From QZLE01 sp033852135 (lineage in GTDB: Bacteria > Pseudomonadota > Gammaproteobacteria > QZLD01), in assembly GCA_033852135.1 (NCBI GenBank), contig JAWSVB010000007.1, positions 1 to 64,000 of the forward strand: 64,000 nucleotides of DNA, written 5' to 3'. The notes under the pieces are model-generated. The model did not search any database and was not told the DNA's origin. It saw only the letters and a program-made list of their open reading frames with translations. A program made the position numbers and the translations under genes. Numbering within the stretch: position 1 is the stretch's first letter; each line of letters begins with the position of its first letter. This document shows, piece by piece, positions 19,501-26,991 of the stretch.

Positions 19501-20312
19501 ATTGTTTTAAAGGAATAAATATCCTTGTGGTAGATGATAACGAGATAAATCTTCAAGTTGCCAAAGACACGTTGGATAGTACATCAGCCAATGTCACAAC
19601 TGCATACAATGGGATACAGGCTCTTGATGCAGTATCACATAGAAAATTTGACGTTATCCTCTCGGATATTCAAATGCCCGAAATGGATGGCTATGAGCTT
19701 GCTAAACGATTAAAATGCTCCAAAACCATGAAAAACACCCCTTTAATTGCAATGACAGCTCATGCAATGGATGGAGCCAAGGAGCTATGCCTTGGCGCTG
19801 GAATGGATGACTATATCTCCAAACCAATCGACTCCAATCAGCTGTTTTCAGTTGTTCACAAATGGATAGATTATAAAACCGAGGGGCAAAAGAAGCTCAC
19901 TGCTGAAACCAGTAAAAAAACTGTTACCCCAAAAGAGCCTAGTTTTTTTGATATGGATAACGATGTTCTTAATTTTAAATTAGCGCTTAAACGGATAAAC
20001 AACAATGAAGAGATATTAAAAAATATTCTTTCATCTTTCTACCACCATTACGTTGACGCTCCAGAAAAGATAATTATCTTAGTAAAAAACAAACAGTTCT
20101 TAGATGCTGAGAGATATGCACATACGATCAAGGGGCTTGGTGGAACAATTGGTTCCGAAGCACTTGCAGAAAGCTCTCTTAAATTAGAAGATTTTCTAAA
20201 AGATGAAAACAATTTTGAAGAGGAGATGTTTACTGAGATTATGGACACCTTCAATAAACATTTAGAGCAAGTGTTGGACTATATAAAATCAATTATTCCA
20301 ATAGAACAATAG
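16551..20312 (+). CDS. hybrid sensor histidine kinase (GAF-HK-REC-REC-HPt)
   Basis: This 1253-aa cytoplasmic phosphorelay kinase has no membrane segments. Three GAF-like sensor regions occupy roughly residues 15-190, 200-365 and 380-560, followed by a coiled coil, HisKA with the phospho-His in NMSHEIRTPMNAI (about 608) and an ATPase domain with DSGIGIP and GGTGLGLSI. A weak receiver-like domain follows (about 845-960; its CYIDQK lies at the Asp position). Next is a canonical receiver (ILVVDDNEINLQ, Asp near 1040 in ILSDIQMPEMDG), then a C-terminal HPt with His in HTIKGLGG (about 1190). All relay steps are thus in one chain. No Shine-Dalgarno is clear; it lies 26 bp behind the patatin-like gene and may report on the same process. 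Confidence 0.93.
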   Translation: MNCETELKELKQKLKHSESEKLLIQRIAHANSFDEVLEEISEHIESRWGFNMFGVQLVDQSNNIIKFHKNYSTILDSKDIELADIDIALDKDSSISSFVARNKKWHYYSDNGEELPDSVKTIDKEMIAKFNIKDNLIVPIIEHDKTIGITHLSSCNKKLGLNKGDIDEILQFIDGISITIKNAKRKDEINQIKQDQLDKLELIKKITKSTQLKTLLNVFKDELNTQKYFDGFAIFLLDEKERHLISELTSLPQELDGIKSVYEHFQFELLENRLESKCINGNKPIKVNAKNISECSDFLSNRYKIWNAKSIVLLPIKSEQKKIGLIIAFSREETIKNNFIDETQILINLFADSIQGALNHAWLERQKQQIDSEEKNRQKFLTFISSINKLSSVDDIYKTLIDEFLAWYPFDLAAVSIVDDNHLVMQRIDTLNNRYKTIRDNVGNYFTKNPYPIDHPSGAPIAALNNNIPIYVRDVKKIINLKMSKIDGGSISKFEGVRTTLHIPIQRSDKATGIISLWSLDQPLNLEDDEINFLHLLCSFVESPILNATLYTTISNQREEIEKTMNQLSSTQHKLITTERKRADALRIAKEAAEASARSKSEFLANMSHEIRTPMNAILGLSNLIINTGLTPRQQDYAEKINSSAHSLLTIINDILDFSKIEAGKMQIENINFNLEDVLENIADMFFNKAADKAIDIIISGTNYIPCSLIGDPLRLSQVLINLITNAIKFTSSGQIIVRASFDKIEKEKIKLRFSVTDSGIGIPREKIAILFDSFTQADSSTTRQYGGTGLGLSICKNLVSMMNGKIWVDSKLKKGSTFYFTAEFTIDRSVDEKKLQAVEELKYHKALVFDQNPAIGFFMQEELISIGLRVDSATDIGDIFSPYYNDDTTYDICYIDQKTAEKLGPCSFKKLIKNPKLKDCAIVLLTSYGNTIEDYINKHITSYIDKPIKHSALINTTTKILSGHEIHKTNSVRFKNSKDWSEDCFKGINILVVDDNEINLQVAKDTLDSTSANVTTAYNGIQALDAVSHRKFDVILSDIQMPEMDGYELAKRLKCSKTMKNTPLIAMTAHAMDGAKELCLGAGMDDYISKPIDSNQLFSVVHKWIDYKTEGQKKLTAETSKKTVTPKEPSFFDMDNDVLNFKLALKRINNNEEILKNILSSFYHHYVDAPEKIIILVKNKQFLDAERYAHTIKGLGGTIGSEALAESSLKLEDFLKDENNFEEEMFTEIMDTFNKHLEQVLDYIKSIIPIEQ

Positions 20313-20351
20313 CCTTTAAATTTTTTCTAACTTACCTTTTAAAGTTGTATT

Positions 20352-20888
20352 TCACTTATCGCGCAAACTAAATTCACAACCACAATAGTTTTGCCTGTAA
20401 ATATCTAGCTCATCACACATCTCTTTACTGCGCTTAAAGCCATCCTTTTTCTTAAAATCAAATGGGATATAGTTTTTAAATTTCTCACCCTGCTCAAATA
20501 TCATACGCGATACCTTATGCGGACCAAGAGTAAGCGTAGTTGTAAAATGAGAATAGCCTAGTTTCTCAGCCATCTTAGCAGTACGTTGCAAACTGTATTC
20601 AAAACACAGTGAACAACGACTACCTTTTTCTGGTTCACTTTCAAACCCATTTATATGCTCTAACCATTTGTCATGTTCATATTTATCCTCTTCAATATGA
20701 ACATTAAGTAACTTTGATAGTTTTACCCCAGCATCCAATCGCTTCTTATACTCTAAATACGGATCAATATTGGAGTTGCTAAAAAATAGTCCAACTTTAT
20801 ACCCCTCATTTAGCAGTCTCTCTATAGGAGCAGTTGCACAAGGGGCACAACACATATGAACTAAAATAGATTCGATATTCTCAATCAT
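20352..20888 (-). CDS. queH: epoxyqueuosine reductase QueH
   Basis: QueH performs the last step of queuosine synthesis in tRNA, reducing epoxyqueuosine; it is the non-B12 alternative to QueG. The 178-aa protein carries the family cysteines: HMCCAPC (Cys13, Cys14, Cys17), CSLC near 92-95 and YCGC near the C-terminus, which hold an iron-sulfur cluster and extra metals. HFTTTLTLGPHK is also typical. It is convergent with the hybrid kinase gene (39 bp apart) and lies 74 bp from thrH on the same strand. Presence of queH suggests, but does not prove, that queG is absent. Confidence 0.93.
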   Translation of the reverse strand: MIENIESILVHMCCAPCATAPIERLLNEGYKVGLFFSNSNIDPYLEYKKRLDAGVKLSKLLNVHIEEDKYEHDKWLEHINGFESEPEKGSRCSLCFEYSLQRTAKMAEKLGYSHFTTTLTLGPHKVSRMIFEQGEKFKNYIPFDFKKKDGFKRSKEMCDELDIYRQNYCGCEFSLRDK

Positions 20889-20962
20889 CTTTTTTAATGG
20901 TTATGATCATATTTAAAGTATCACTTACACCTTAACAGTAAAAACAATATAACCATCTATGG

Positions 20963-21568
20963 CTATTCTGCAAATGATGCATCAATAAGCTGTTCTAAGT
21001 GCTTATACTCAGTAGCAGTATCAAATTGTGGAAATTCAGCAATTACATTATCAGGAGCTCTGAATAAAACTCCTGTATCAGCAGCTTTTAACATTGAAGT
21101 ATCATTATATGAATCTCCAGCAGCTACTGTTTTAAAATTTAGTGCTTTAAAGGCTTCAACCGACTTACGCTTATGATCATCAAGGCGTAATAAATAGTTC
21201 TCTATCCGACCATTCTCAGCCACCTGTAACTGATGGCAAAAAAGTGTAGGCATCCCAAGCTGAACCATAAGAGGGTTAGCAAATTCATAATAAGTATCAG
21301 AGAGAATCACAAGCTGATATTTAGATCTAATAGAATCAAGAAAAGCTTTAGCACCAGGCATAGGTTCAACCTTGCTAATAACCTTATTGATCTCATTCAT
21401 ACCCAGGTTATTCTTATCCAGTACATCTAGTCTCATCTGCATAAGCTCATCATAATCAGAATAATCTCTGGTGGTAGCGCGCAGCTCTTTTATCCCTGTC
21501 ATATCAGCAAATTCAATCCATATTTCAGGAACCAGCACACCTTCAAGATCTAAACAAACAATCTTCAC
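20963..21568 (-). CDS. thrH: phosphoserine phosphatase / homoserine phosphotransferase
   Basis: ThrH is a HAD-family enzyme that dephosphorylates phosphoserine and can move phosphate to homoserine. The 201-aa protein begins KIVCLDLEGVLVPEIWIEFA, with the DLEG motif (Asp7) typical of ThrH rather than SerB. It continues with ATTRDYSDYDELM, the second motif ILSDTYYEF, and the metal-binding loop AAGDSYNDTSML. Similarity to the Pseudomonas ThrH sequence as I remember it is strong along the whole length. It lies upstream of queH on the minus strand, perhaps with shared transcription. Confidence 0.93.
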   Translation of the reverse strand: MKIVCLDLEGVLVPEIWIEFADMTGIKELRATTRDYSDYDELMQMRLDVLDKNNLGMNEINKVISKVEPMPGAKAFLDSIRSKYQLVILSDTYYEFANPLMVQLGMPTLFCHQLQVAENGRIENYLLRLDDHKRKSVEAFKALNFKTVAAGDSYNDTSMLKAADTGVLFRAPDNVIAEFPQFDTATEYKHLEQLIDASFAE

Positions 21569-21832
21569 ATATCACCTCAATAGACTATTAATTATGCAAC
21601 ATTTAGCGCCATAATTTACCATGGAGTTAACCAAGTCATCAAATCTTTTATAGGTTTAGATAATTACCCAATAAAAGCTTTAGTTAGCAAACTAATTTTA
21701 CAAAATATTTAGCTTATCTTAATTTCAATAATACTTTTCCCATAAACCTAACAAAATCTTTTGAAATGGCCTTCAAATATAAATGTTATATGATTATAAT
21801 ATGATAAATTTTTGAGCATGAATGGGGGTTCT

Positions 21833-22666
21833 ATGCCATACGTTAATAATAATGGAATAAATATATATTACGAAACCCATGGAGATGGCATTCCAGTCAT
21901 TCTATTACTTGGGCTTGGTGGTTCAATGAGAGCATGGGACTGTCAGATTCAGGATTTTCCAAACAACTATAAAGTTATACTCATTGATAACCGCGGAGCG
22001 GGACAATCTGATAAACCAGATACAGAGTATAATCTTGAAATTTTTGCCGAAGATATAAAGTGCGTCTTGGATGATGCAAAAATCAAAAAAGCCAATATGC
22101 TTGGTCTTTCAATGGGTGGATTTATAGCTCAACGGTTCTACAGTCTTTACCCAGAAATGATTAGTTCACTTATACTTGGCTGTACAGGAATGGGGCTTAA
22201 CGATCCTGCCAATAAAAAATTCTCTATAGATGTAGAAAAGCTATTGCATAAAGAGCGTACTGAAGATAATCACGAGCAAATTATCAAATCAATGCACAAG
22301 CACTTTTTCTATCCTAAATTCAGAGAAAACAATCCCGAATTTATGCAGGCAGCATTGTCTAACTCTAAATCCCAGCCACAGCCTTTTCATTCATATAAAA
22401 GGCAGCTAATGGCATGTTATGCAAAGACCACTTTATCACCGCTTCTACCTAACATAAAAGTGCCTACACTAGTCTTACACGGTGATTCAGATGAAGTTGC
22501 CCCTATTGAGAATGCATTTTACATGCACAAACATATACCTAATGCAGAATTGGAAGTATTCAAGGAAAGCGGCCATATGTTTTTTGTTGAAAAACAGCAA
22601 GAGTTTAGCAAAACGATTTTAGACTTCTTGCATAAACATAATAACTGTAATGCAATGGCTGTATAG
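21833..22666 (+). CDS. alpha/beta hydrolase, tandem paralog 1
   Basis: This is a 277-aa hydrolase when started at the ATG at 21833, which has GGGGG five bases upstream; the frame is open to a TTG at 21812. It shows ILLLGLGGSMRAW at the oxyanion position, DNRGAGQSDKP, the nucleophile elbow GLSMGGF, VLHGDSDEVAP (acid) and SGHMFFVE (His). The architecture is that of enol-lactonase and esterase relatives. The gene at 22977 encodes a close paralog over its whole length. Neither has a signal peptide. The 310-bp gap between them suggests separate promoters. Confidence 0.87.
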   Translation: MPYVNNNGINIYYETHGDGIPVILLLGLGGSMRAWDCQIQDFPNNYKVILIDNRGAGQSDKPDTEYNLEIFAEDIKCVLDDAKIKKANMLGLSMGGFIAQRFYSLYPEMISSLILGCTGMGLNDPANKKFSIDVEKLLHKERTEDNHEQIIKSMHKHFFYPKFRENNPEFMQAALSNSKSQPQPFHSYKRQLMACYAKTTLSPLLPNIKVPTLVLHGDSDEVAPIENAFYMHKHIPNAELEVFKESGHMFFVEKQQEFSKTILDFLHKHNNCNAMAV

Positions 22667-22702
22667 TTATAAGTAATAACACTCTTATAAGTAATAACAC
22701 TC
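22667..22702. repeat. 2 x 18-bp perfect tandem repeat
   Basis: The unit TTATAAGTAATAACACTC is repeated twice without mismatch, starting on the first base after the stop codon of the hydrolase gene. The remaining 270 bp before the next gene show no other structure that I can support. Confidence 0.9.
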
Positions 22703-22976
22703 TGCTAACAAGAAATTCGACCTAATACTGTTAAATAATAAAGCGCTATTTTTGATAACTATTACCTAATTTCCAAAACCCATAAAATTAAGACACCAGT
22801 ATTCTTATGGTCCAAATTGGTATTTATATCAACAATAACCGCTACTCTTCATTAAGAATCTAATAGTTAATTCAAATAATAAATAACTAATATAACTGGA
22901 TTTAGGGTCTGATTATAAATATCATCAGCTTTGCATATATTTCTATTAAAGTGATAATTAGTTTGAGGTATTTATT

Positions 22977-23795
22977 ATGTCATATGCCATAAATAATGGG
23001 ACCAAAATTTATTATGAAGTTCATGGTTCTGGTGAACCTGTAGTGCTATTAAGAGGACTGGGGGGGACAGTTCGAGGCTGGGCAAGCCAGGTAAGATACC
23101 TTTCTGATAAATACCAAACCATTCTTATCGATAACAGGGGTGCCGGAGAATCAGATAAGCCTGACGAAGAATACTCTCTAGAAATATTTGCTGCTGATTT
23201 AAAATGCGTTTTAGATGATATTGGCGTAAAGAAAACCCATTTACTCGGTTTGTCTATGGGTGGTTTTATAGTACAGCGTTTTTACAGTTTGTATCCTGAC
23301 ATGGTAAATACTCTAATACTTGGGTGTACAGGAACTGGCCTAACAGACCCTGAGCAGATTAAGTTTTCAGCTGAATTTGAAGAGATTCTAAATGCTGAGA
23401 GAACTGAGGAAAATAGAGACCAACTTATAGAGGAGATGAATAAACATTTCTTCCATCCAGAGTTTGCTAAAAATAACCAAAAATTTATGCAGCTAGTATT
23501 TGTTGATGCACAAAACAAAAGACAGCCAGCACATGCATATAAAAGGCAGTTAAATGCCTGTTATTCTGATACCCACCTATCTCCACTACTGGGTGATATA
23601 AAAGTACCTACACTGGTGATGCATGGAGATGAGGATGTGGTTGTCCCAGTTGAAAATGCATATTATTTACATAAAAACATCAAAGATTCAGAGATAGATA
23701 TTTTCAGTAAAAGTGGTCATATGTTTTTTCTGGAGAAAGAGAAAGAATTTAACGCGGCGCTACTTAAGTTCTTAGAAAAACACCCCTTCAAATAA
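22977..23795 (+). CDS. alpha/beta hydrolase, tandem paralog 2
   Basis: This 272-aa hydrolase is a close paralog of the preceding gene. Shared blocks include DNRGAGESDKPDEEYSLEIF, GLSMGGFIVQRFYSLYP, LILGCTGTGLTDP and SGHMFF. The oxyanion-side motif reads LLRGLGGTVRGW, with Arg-Gly in place of the usual His-Gly. Nucleophile Ser (GLSMGG), acid (MHGDEDVVVP) and His (SGHMF) are all present. GAGG precedes the ATG. Tandem duplication and divergence suggest related but distinct substrates, which cannot be told from sequence. A strong terminator-like hairpin follows at 23858. Confidence 0.87.
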   Translation: MSYAINNGTKIYYEVHGSGEPVVLLRGLGGTVRGWASQVRYLSDKYQTILIDNRGAGESDKPDEEYSLEIFAADLKCVLDDIGVKKTHLLGLSMGGFIVQRFYSLYPDMVNTLILGCTGTGLTDPEQIKFSAEFEEILNAERTEENRDQLIEEMNKHFFHPEFAKNNQKFMQLVFVDAQNKRQPAHAYKRQLNACYSDTHLSPLLGDIKVPTLVMHGDEDVVVPVENAYYLHKNIKDSEIDIFSKSGHMFFLEKEKEFNAALLKFLEKHPFK

Positions 23796-23857
23796 CAGTT
23801 TTAATTAATAATAAAGTGTGGTGAATTCAGCAGTTTTTCAAGATACTACCCAAGAAG

Positions 23858-23883
23858 AAAGCCGCTTTAAAAGCGGCTTTCAG
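23858..23883. terminator. hairpin terminator between convergent genes
   Basis: GAAAGCCGCTT and AAGCGGCTTTC pair over 11 bp with a two-base loop. It lies between the hydrolase gene (plus) and ilvB (minus) and could stop both transcripts, though the U-tracts are short. Confidence 0.6.
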
Positions 23884-23901
23884 AGAACTTACTAAACATT
23901 G

Positions 23902-23924
23902 ATTTTGACCCTTCGGCTACGCTC
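23902..23924. repeat. short dispersed hairpin repeat
   Basis: CCCTTCGGCTACGCTCAGGG, flanked by GA and ATC, forms a small hairpin (CCCT with AGGG). As I recall, this string is a widespread intergenic repeat in many bacteria. It lies about 20 bp from the ilvB stop codon. Confidence 0.5.
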
Positions 23925-23944
23925 AGGGATCTTTTAATATTTAA

Positions 23945-25816
23945 TTAAAATAGATCTGGAAGTTTACCATCAGCCTGTTCAATAATATCCAATTCATCCT
24001 TCTCTTCCAGCGGTGAACGAGAAGCGATGAAGTCACCTGTATCCATCTGGCTATAGCTTTTCCCTGGTGCAACCATTGGGAATACGTTAGCATTTCTATC
24101 GATCATAACTTCTAAAAATGCAGGCCCATCAAACTCAATAAACTCTTTGATTACAGCTGGAACATCAGCCTTTTGATCAAGCCTTTTAGAGAATTTAAAC
24201 CCATCTGCCACAGCTGATTTAACAAAGTCTTTACTATGTCCAACTTTACATGAACCAGAAAAACGTTTTTCAAAGAATAGTTTTTGCCACTGGCGCACCA
24301 TTCCATCTGCAAGATTATTAAACAGAAGTACTTTTACCGGAAGATCATAAGTTACAACTGTCTCAAGCTCTCCCATGTTCATCCGGATACTGCCATCACC
24401 ATCAATATCTATCACTAGCTTGTCTGGATTAGCTATTTGAGCCCCTATTGCAGCTGGAAGGCCAAACCCCATGGTAGCCATAGCGCCAGAGGTTAACCAG
24501 GTTCTTGGCTTTTTATAATCCAAGTATTGAGATGCCCAAATTTGATGCTGCCCAACACCTGTAGCGATAATAGCATCACCTTGTACAACTTTATTTAACT
24601 CTTCCAATACATAATATGGTTGAATCACATCAGTTTCACGATCATAGTTCATTGGGTATTTTTCTTTCAGCAATTTAATATGCTCAACCCAACGACTAAG
24701 GTCTTTTGAATAATCTTTTCCGAAAGTAATTAGACGCTGCAACCCTTCCTTAGCGTCACCAACATGATTCCACTTAGTAAGTTTAATTTTGTTGATCTCG
24801 GAGGCATCAATATCAAGATGGGCAATTGCTTTAGCTCGTGGAGCAAACTTCTCTGCATAACCAGCAACACGATCATCAAAACGCGCACCAATTGCGATTA
24901 GAAAATCACAGTCTTCAACGGCGTAGTTTCCAAATGCAGTACCGTGCATACCAATCATACGTAAGCAAAGTTCATGCTCTGTATCCATGCCACCGATTCC
25001 GTTTAGAGTTGTTACAACCGGAATACTAAACTTCTCTGCAAATTGACGTAATTCATCAGCTGCATCACTATGGATAATACCACCGCCAGCATAGATTAAT
25101 GGTCTATTGCTTTTCCCTAAAAGGTTAAAGAACTCTTTACATTTTTCATCAGTGATCTGAGAGCTCTTCAGGTTTTCCAATCTGTTTCTATACCCACGTA
25201 TTGGCAGATCACCTTCGCCTGAAAATGCTCCAACCCAATTTTGCACATCTTTTGGTACATCAATTACGACAGGACCTGGGCGGCCTGTTCTTGCAATTTC
25301 AAATGCTGTTCTTACTGTCTCTTCTAATTTAGAAGGATCTTTAACTAAGAATACATGCTTAGCACATGGGCTCATCATGTTTAGAATTGGAGCTTCTTGA
25401 AATGCATCTGTGCCCATACTTCCAGTTGGAACCTGACCACAAACCATGACTAATGGGACAGAATCTGCCATACAATCACGAATTGGTGTAATTACATTAG
25501 TTGCTCCTGGCCCTGATGTGACTACGACAACACCAACTTTTCCTGTAGAGCGTGCATAACCTGCAGCCATAAAACCAGCGCCCTGCTCATTAGCAGGAAT
25601 GATCACATTGATCTGCTCATCATCTTGCTCTTGGTTCTCTGCGTTATGTCTATATAGGGCATCATATACCGGGAGAATTGCTCCACCGCTGTAACCAAAT
25701 ACGGTATCAACGCCCTCATCTGCAAATACCTTTACTATCGTATCTGCACCTGAAACTTCTTTGCCTGCTAATGGATGATTTGGGGTGTTTTCCACAGTCA
25801 TAAATCCAATCTTCAA
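23945..25816 (-). CDS. ilvB: acetolactate synthase large subunit
   Basis: This ThDP enzyme condenses pyruvate with pyruvate or 2-oxobutyrate at the start of valine, leucine and isoleucine synthesis. At 623 aa it carries the N-terminal ThDP face (FGYSGGAILPVYDAL), the catalytic Glu in NEQGAGFMAAG, the central FAD domain and the ThDP/Mg motif GDGSIRMNMGELETV. YSGG in the first motif and MNMGE in the last differ from the usual PGG and MTIQE. No small regulatory subunit (ilvN or ilvH) gene is adjacent; cysE lies upstream instead. A lineage-specific ilvB form acting with an unlinked small subunit is the simplest reading. The symbol is at family level. Confidence 0.88.
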   Translation of the reverse strand: MKIGFMTVENTPNHPLAGKEVSGADTIVKVFADEGVDTVFGYSGGAILPVYDALYRHNAENQEQDDEQINVIIPANEQGAGFMAAGYARSTGKVGVVVVTSGPGATNVITPIRDCMADSVPLVMVCGQVPTGSMGTDAFQEAPILNMMSPCAKHVFLVKDPSKLEETVRTAFEIARTGRPGPVVIDVPKDVQNWVGAFSGEGDLPIRGYRNRLENLKSSQITDEKCKEFFNLLGKSNRPLIYAGGGIIHSDAADELRQFAEKFSIPVVTTLNGIGGMDTEHELCLRMIGMHGTAFGNYAVEDCDFLIAIGARFDDRVAGYAEKFAPRAKAIAHLDIDASEINKIKLTKWNHVGDAKEGLQRLITFGKDYSKDLSRWVEHIKLLKEKYPMNYDRETDVIQPYYVLEELNKVVQGDAIIATGVGQHQIWASQYLDYKKPRTWLTSGAMATMGFGLPAAIGAQIANPDKLVIDIDGDGSIRMNMGELETVVTYDLPVKVLLFNNLADGMVRQWQKLFFEKRFSGSCKVGHSKDFVKSAVADGFKFSKRLDQKADVPAVIKEFIEFDGPAFLEVMIDRNANVFPMVAPGKSYSQMDTGDFIASRSPLEEKDELDIIEQADGKLPDLF

Positions 25817-25963
25817 AATTCATTGTTAAACGGCGGGATTGCCAAAACCTGATATTCTCTACAAAACTCCCAAATAATACAATAAGGGAGGGATAATTTA
25901 TAGCTTCAAGTAGGTTAAATAATCATATCTATCAACAATTTTACGTCTGATAGAAGTTAACGG

Positions 25964-26773
25964 CTAATAAAATTCAGCCAAGCTATGATCCATATCTCTT
26001 GCTGGGTTATCTGTACGTGGGTGACCTGTAATCATAGCTGGAATACCTGCCACTGTTACATGAGCAGGCACATCCTCTAAAACAACTGAACTTGCAGCTA
26101 TGATAGCTCCTTCATTCACTTCAATATTACCCAGCACTTTTGCCCCTGCACCAATAAGAACCCCATGGCGAACTTTAGGGTGACGATCCCCTTTCTCATT
26201 ACCAGTTCCACCAAGAGTAACCCCGTGTAAGATAGAAACATCATCTTCTATAACTGCAGTTTCACCAATAACGATCCCATGCGCATGATCAAAAAACACG
26301 CCGGTTCCGATAGTTGCTGCCGGATGAATATCTACACTAAATACTTCTGACATTCGGCTTTGAATAAATAGGGCCAGGAATTTACGCCCTTGACGCCAGT
26401 ACCAATTAGCAATTCTGTAGCATTGCAGTGCTTGATAACCTTTAAAGTAGAGTAGTGATGATACAAATCCAGTGCAAGCTGGATCACGCTCTGCAATGAC
26501 TTGCAGATCTATAGATGCAGATTCAATTATTTGTGGATCGTCTTTCATTGGGTCTGCAATAATTTTCATCCAATTGCGGTCAGCTAGAGTTGACCCTCCA
26601 AGCTTACTGGCAAGATGAAACATTAATACATCAGCAAAGCTTTGATGATAAACCACCGTAGAGTAGATATATGAAGAGAGCAAAGGCTCATTTTCAAGCT
26701 CCTGCTCAGCCTCTTTTTCTATCTCTTGCCAAAGTTTATGCGGCGTAAGGTAGTTATCTTTGCTTTGAGTCAT
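25964..26773 (-). CDS. cysE: serine O-acetyltransferase
   Basis: CysE acetylates serine with acetyl-CoA, the committed step of cysteine synthesis. The 269-aa protein has the N-terminal helical domain (LWQEIEKEAEQELENEP) and the C-terminal left-handed beta helix of hexapeptide repeats. The active-site His residues lie in DIHPAATIG and FFDHAHGIVIGETA. The C-terminus ends in DHSLAEFY, which fits the tail that docks into cysteine synthase (usually ending in Ile), so docking is uncertain. It lies 147 bp upstream of ilvB on the same strand. Confidence 0.95.
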   Translation of the reverse strand: MTQSKDNYLTPHKLWQEIEKEAEQELENEPLLSSYIYSTVVYHQSFADVLMFHLASKLGGSTLADRNWMKIIADPMKDDPQIIESASIDLQVIAERDPACTGFVSSLLYFKGYQALQCYRIANWYWRQGRKFLALFIQSRMSEVFSVDIHPAATIGTGVFFDHAHGIVIGETAVIEDDVSILHGVTLGGTGNEKGDRHPKVRHGVLIGAGAKVLGNIEVNEGAIIAASSVVLEDVPAHVTVAGIPAMITGHPRTDNPARDMDHSLAEFY

Positions 26774-26936
26774 TATTGGTGGGCCTATTCAGTTGATTCT
26801 ATATAAATAATGTAACATGAATTTACATATTTTTTTTATAAAATAGTGATTTTTAATAGCTGATGTTTTCCAAGCAAGTTTGTTTCACAACAAAAGAACT
26901 ATACCCTTTTAAAACTAAGGTTAATTGATAAGAATC

Positions 26937-26970
26937 AAAAAAGCCCCAATCATAATGATTAGGGCTTTTT
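26937..26970 (-). terminator. intrinsic terminator of dapL
   Basis: AAAAAAGCCC and GGGCTTTTT pair, with CAATCA and TGATTA extending the stem, giving a near-perfect hairpin with a U-tract on both strands. It lies 22 bp downstream of the dapL stop codon. Confidence 0.85.
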
Positions 26971-26991
26971 AAGAAGCGATTTTTCTTACTT

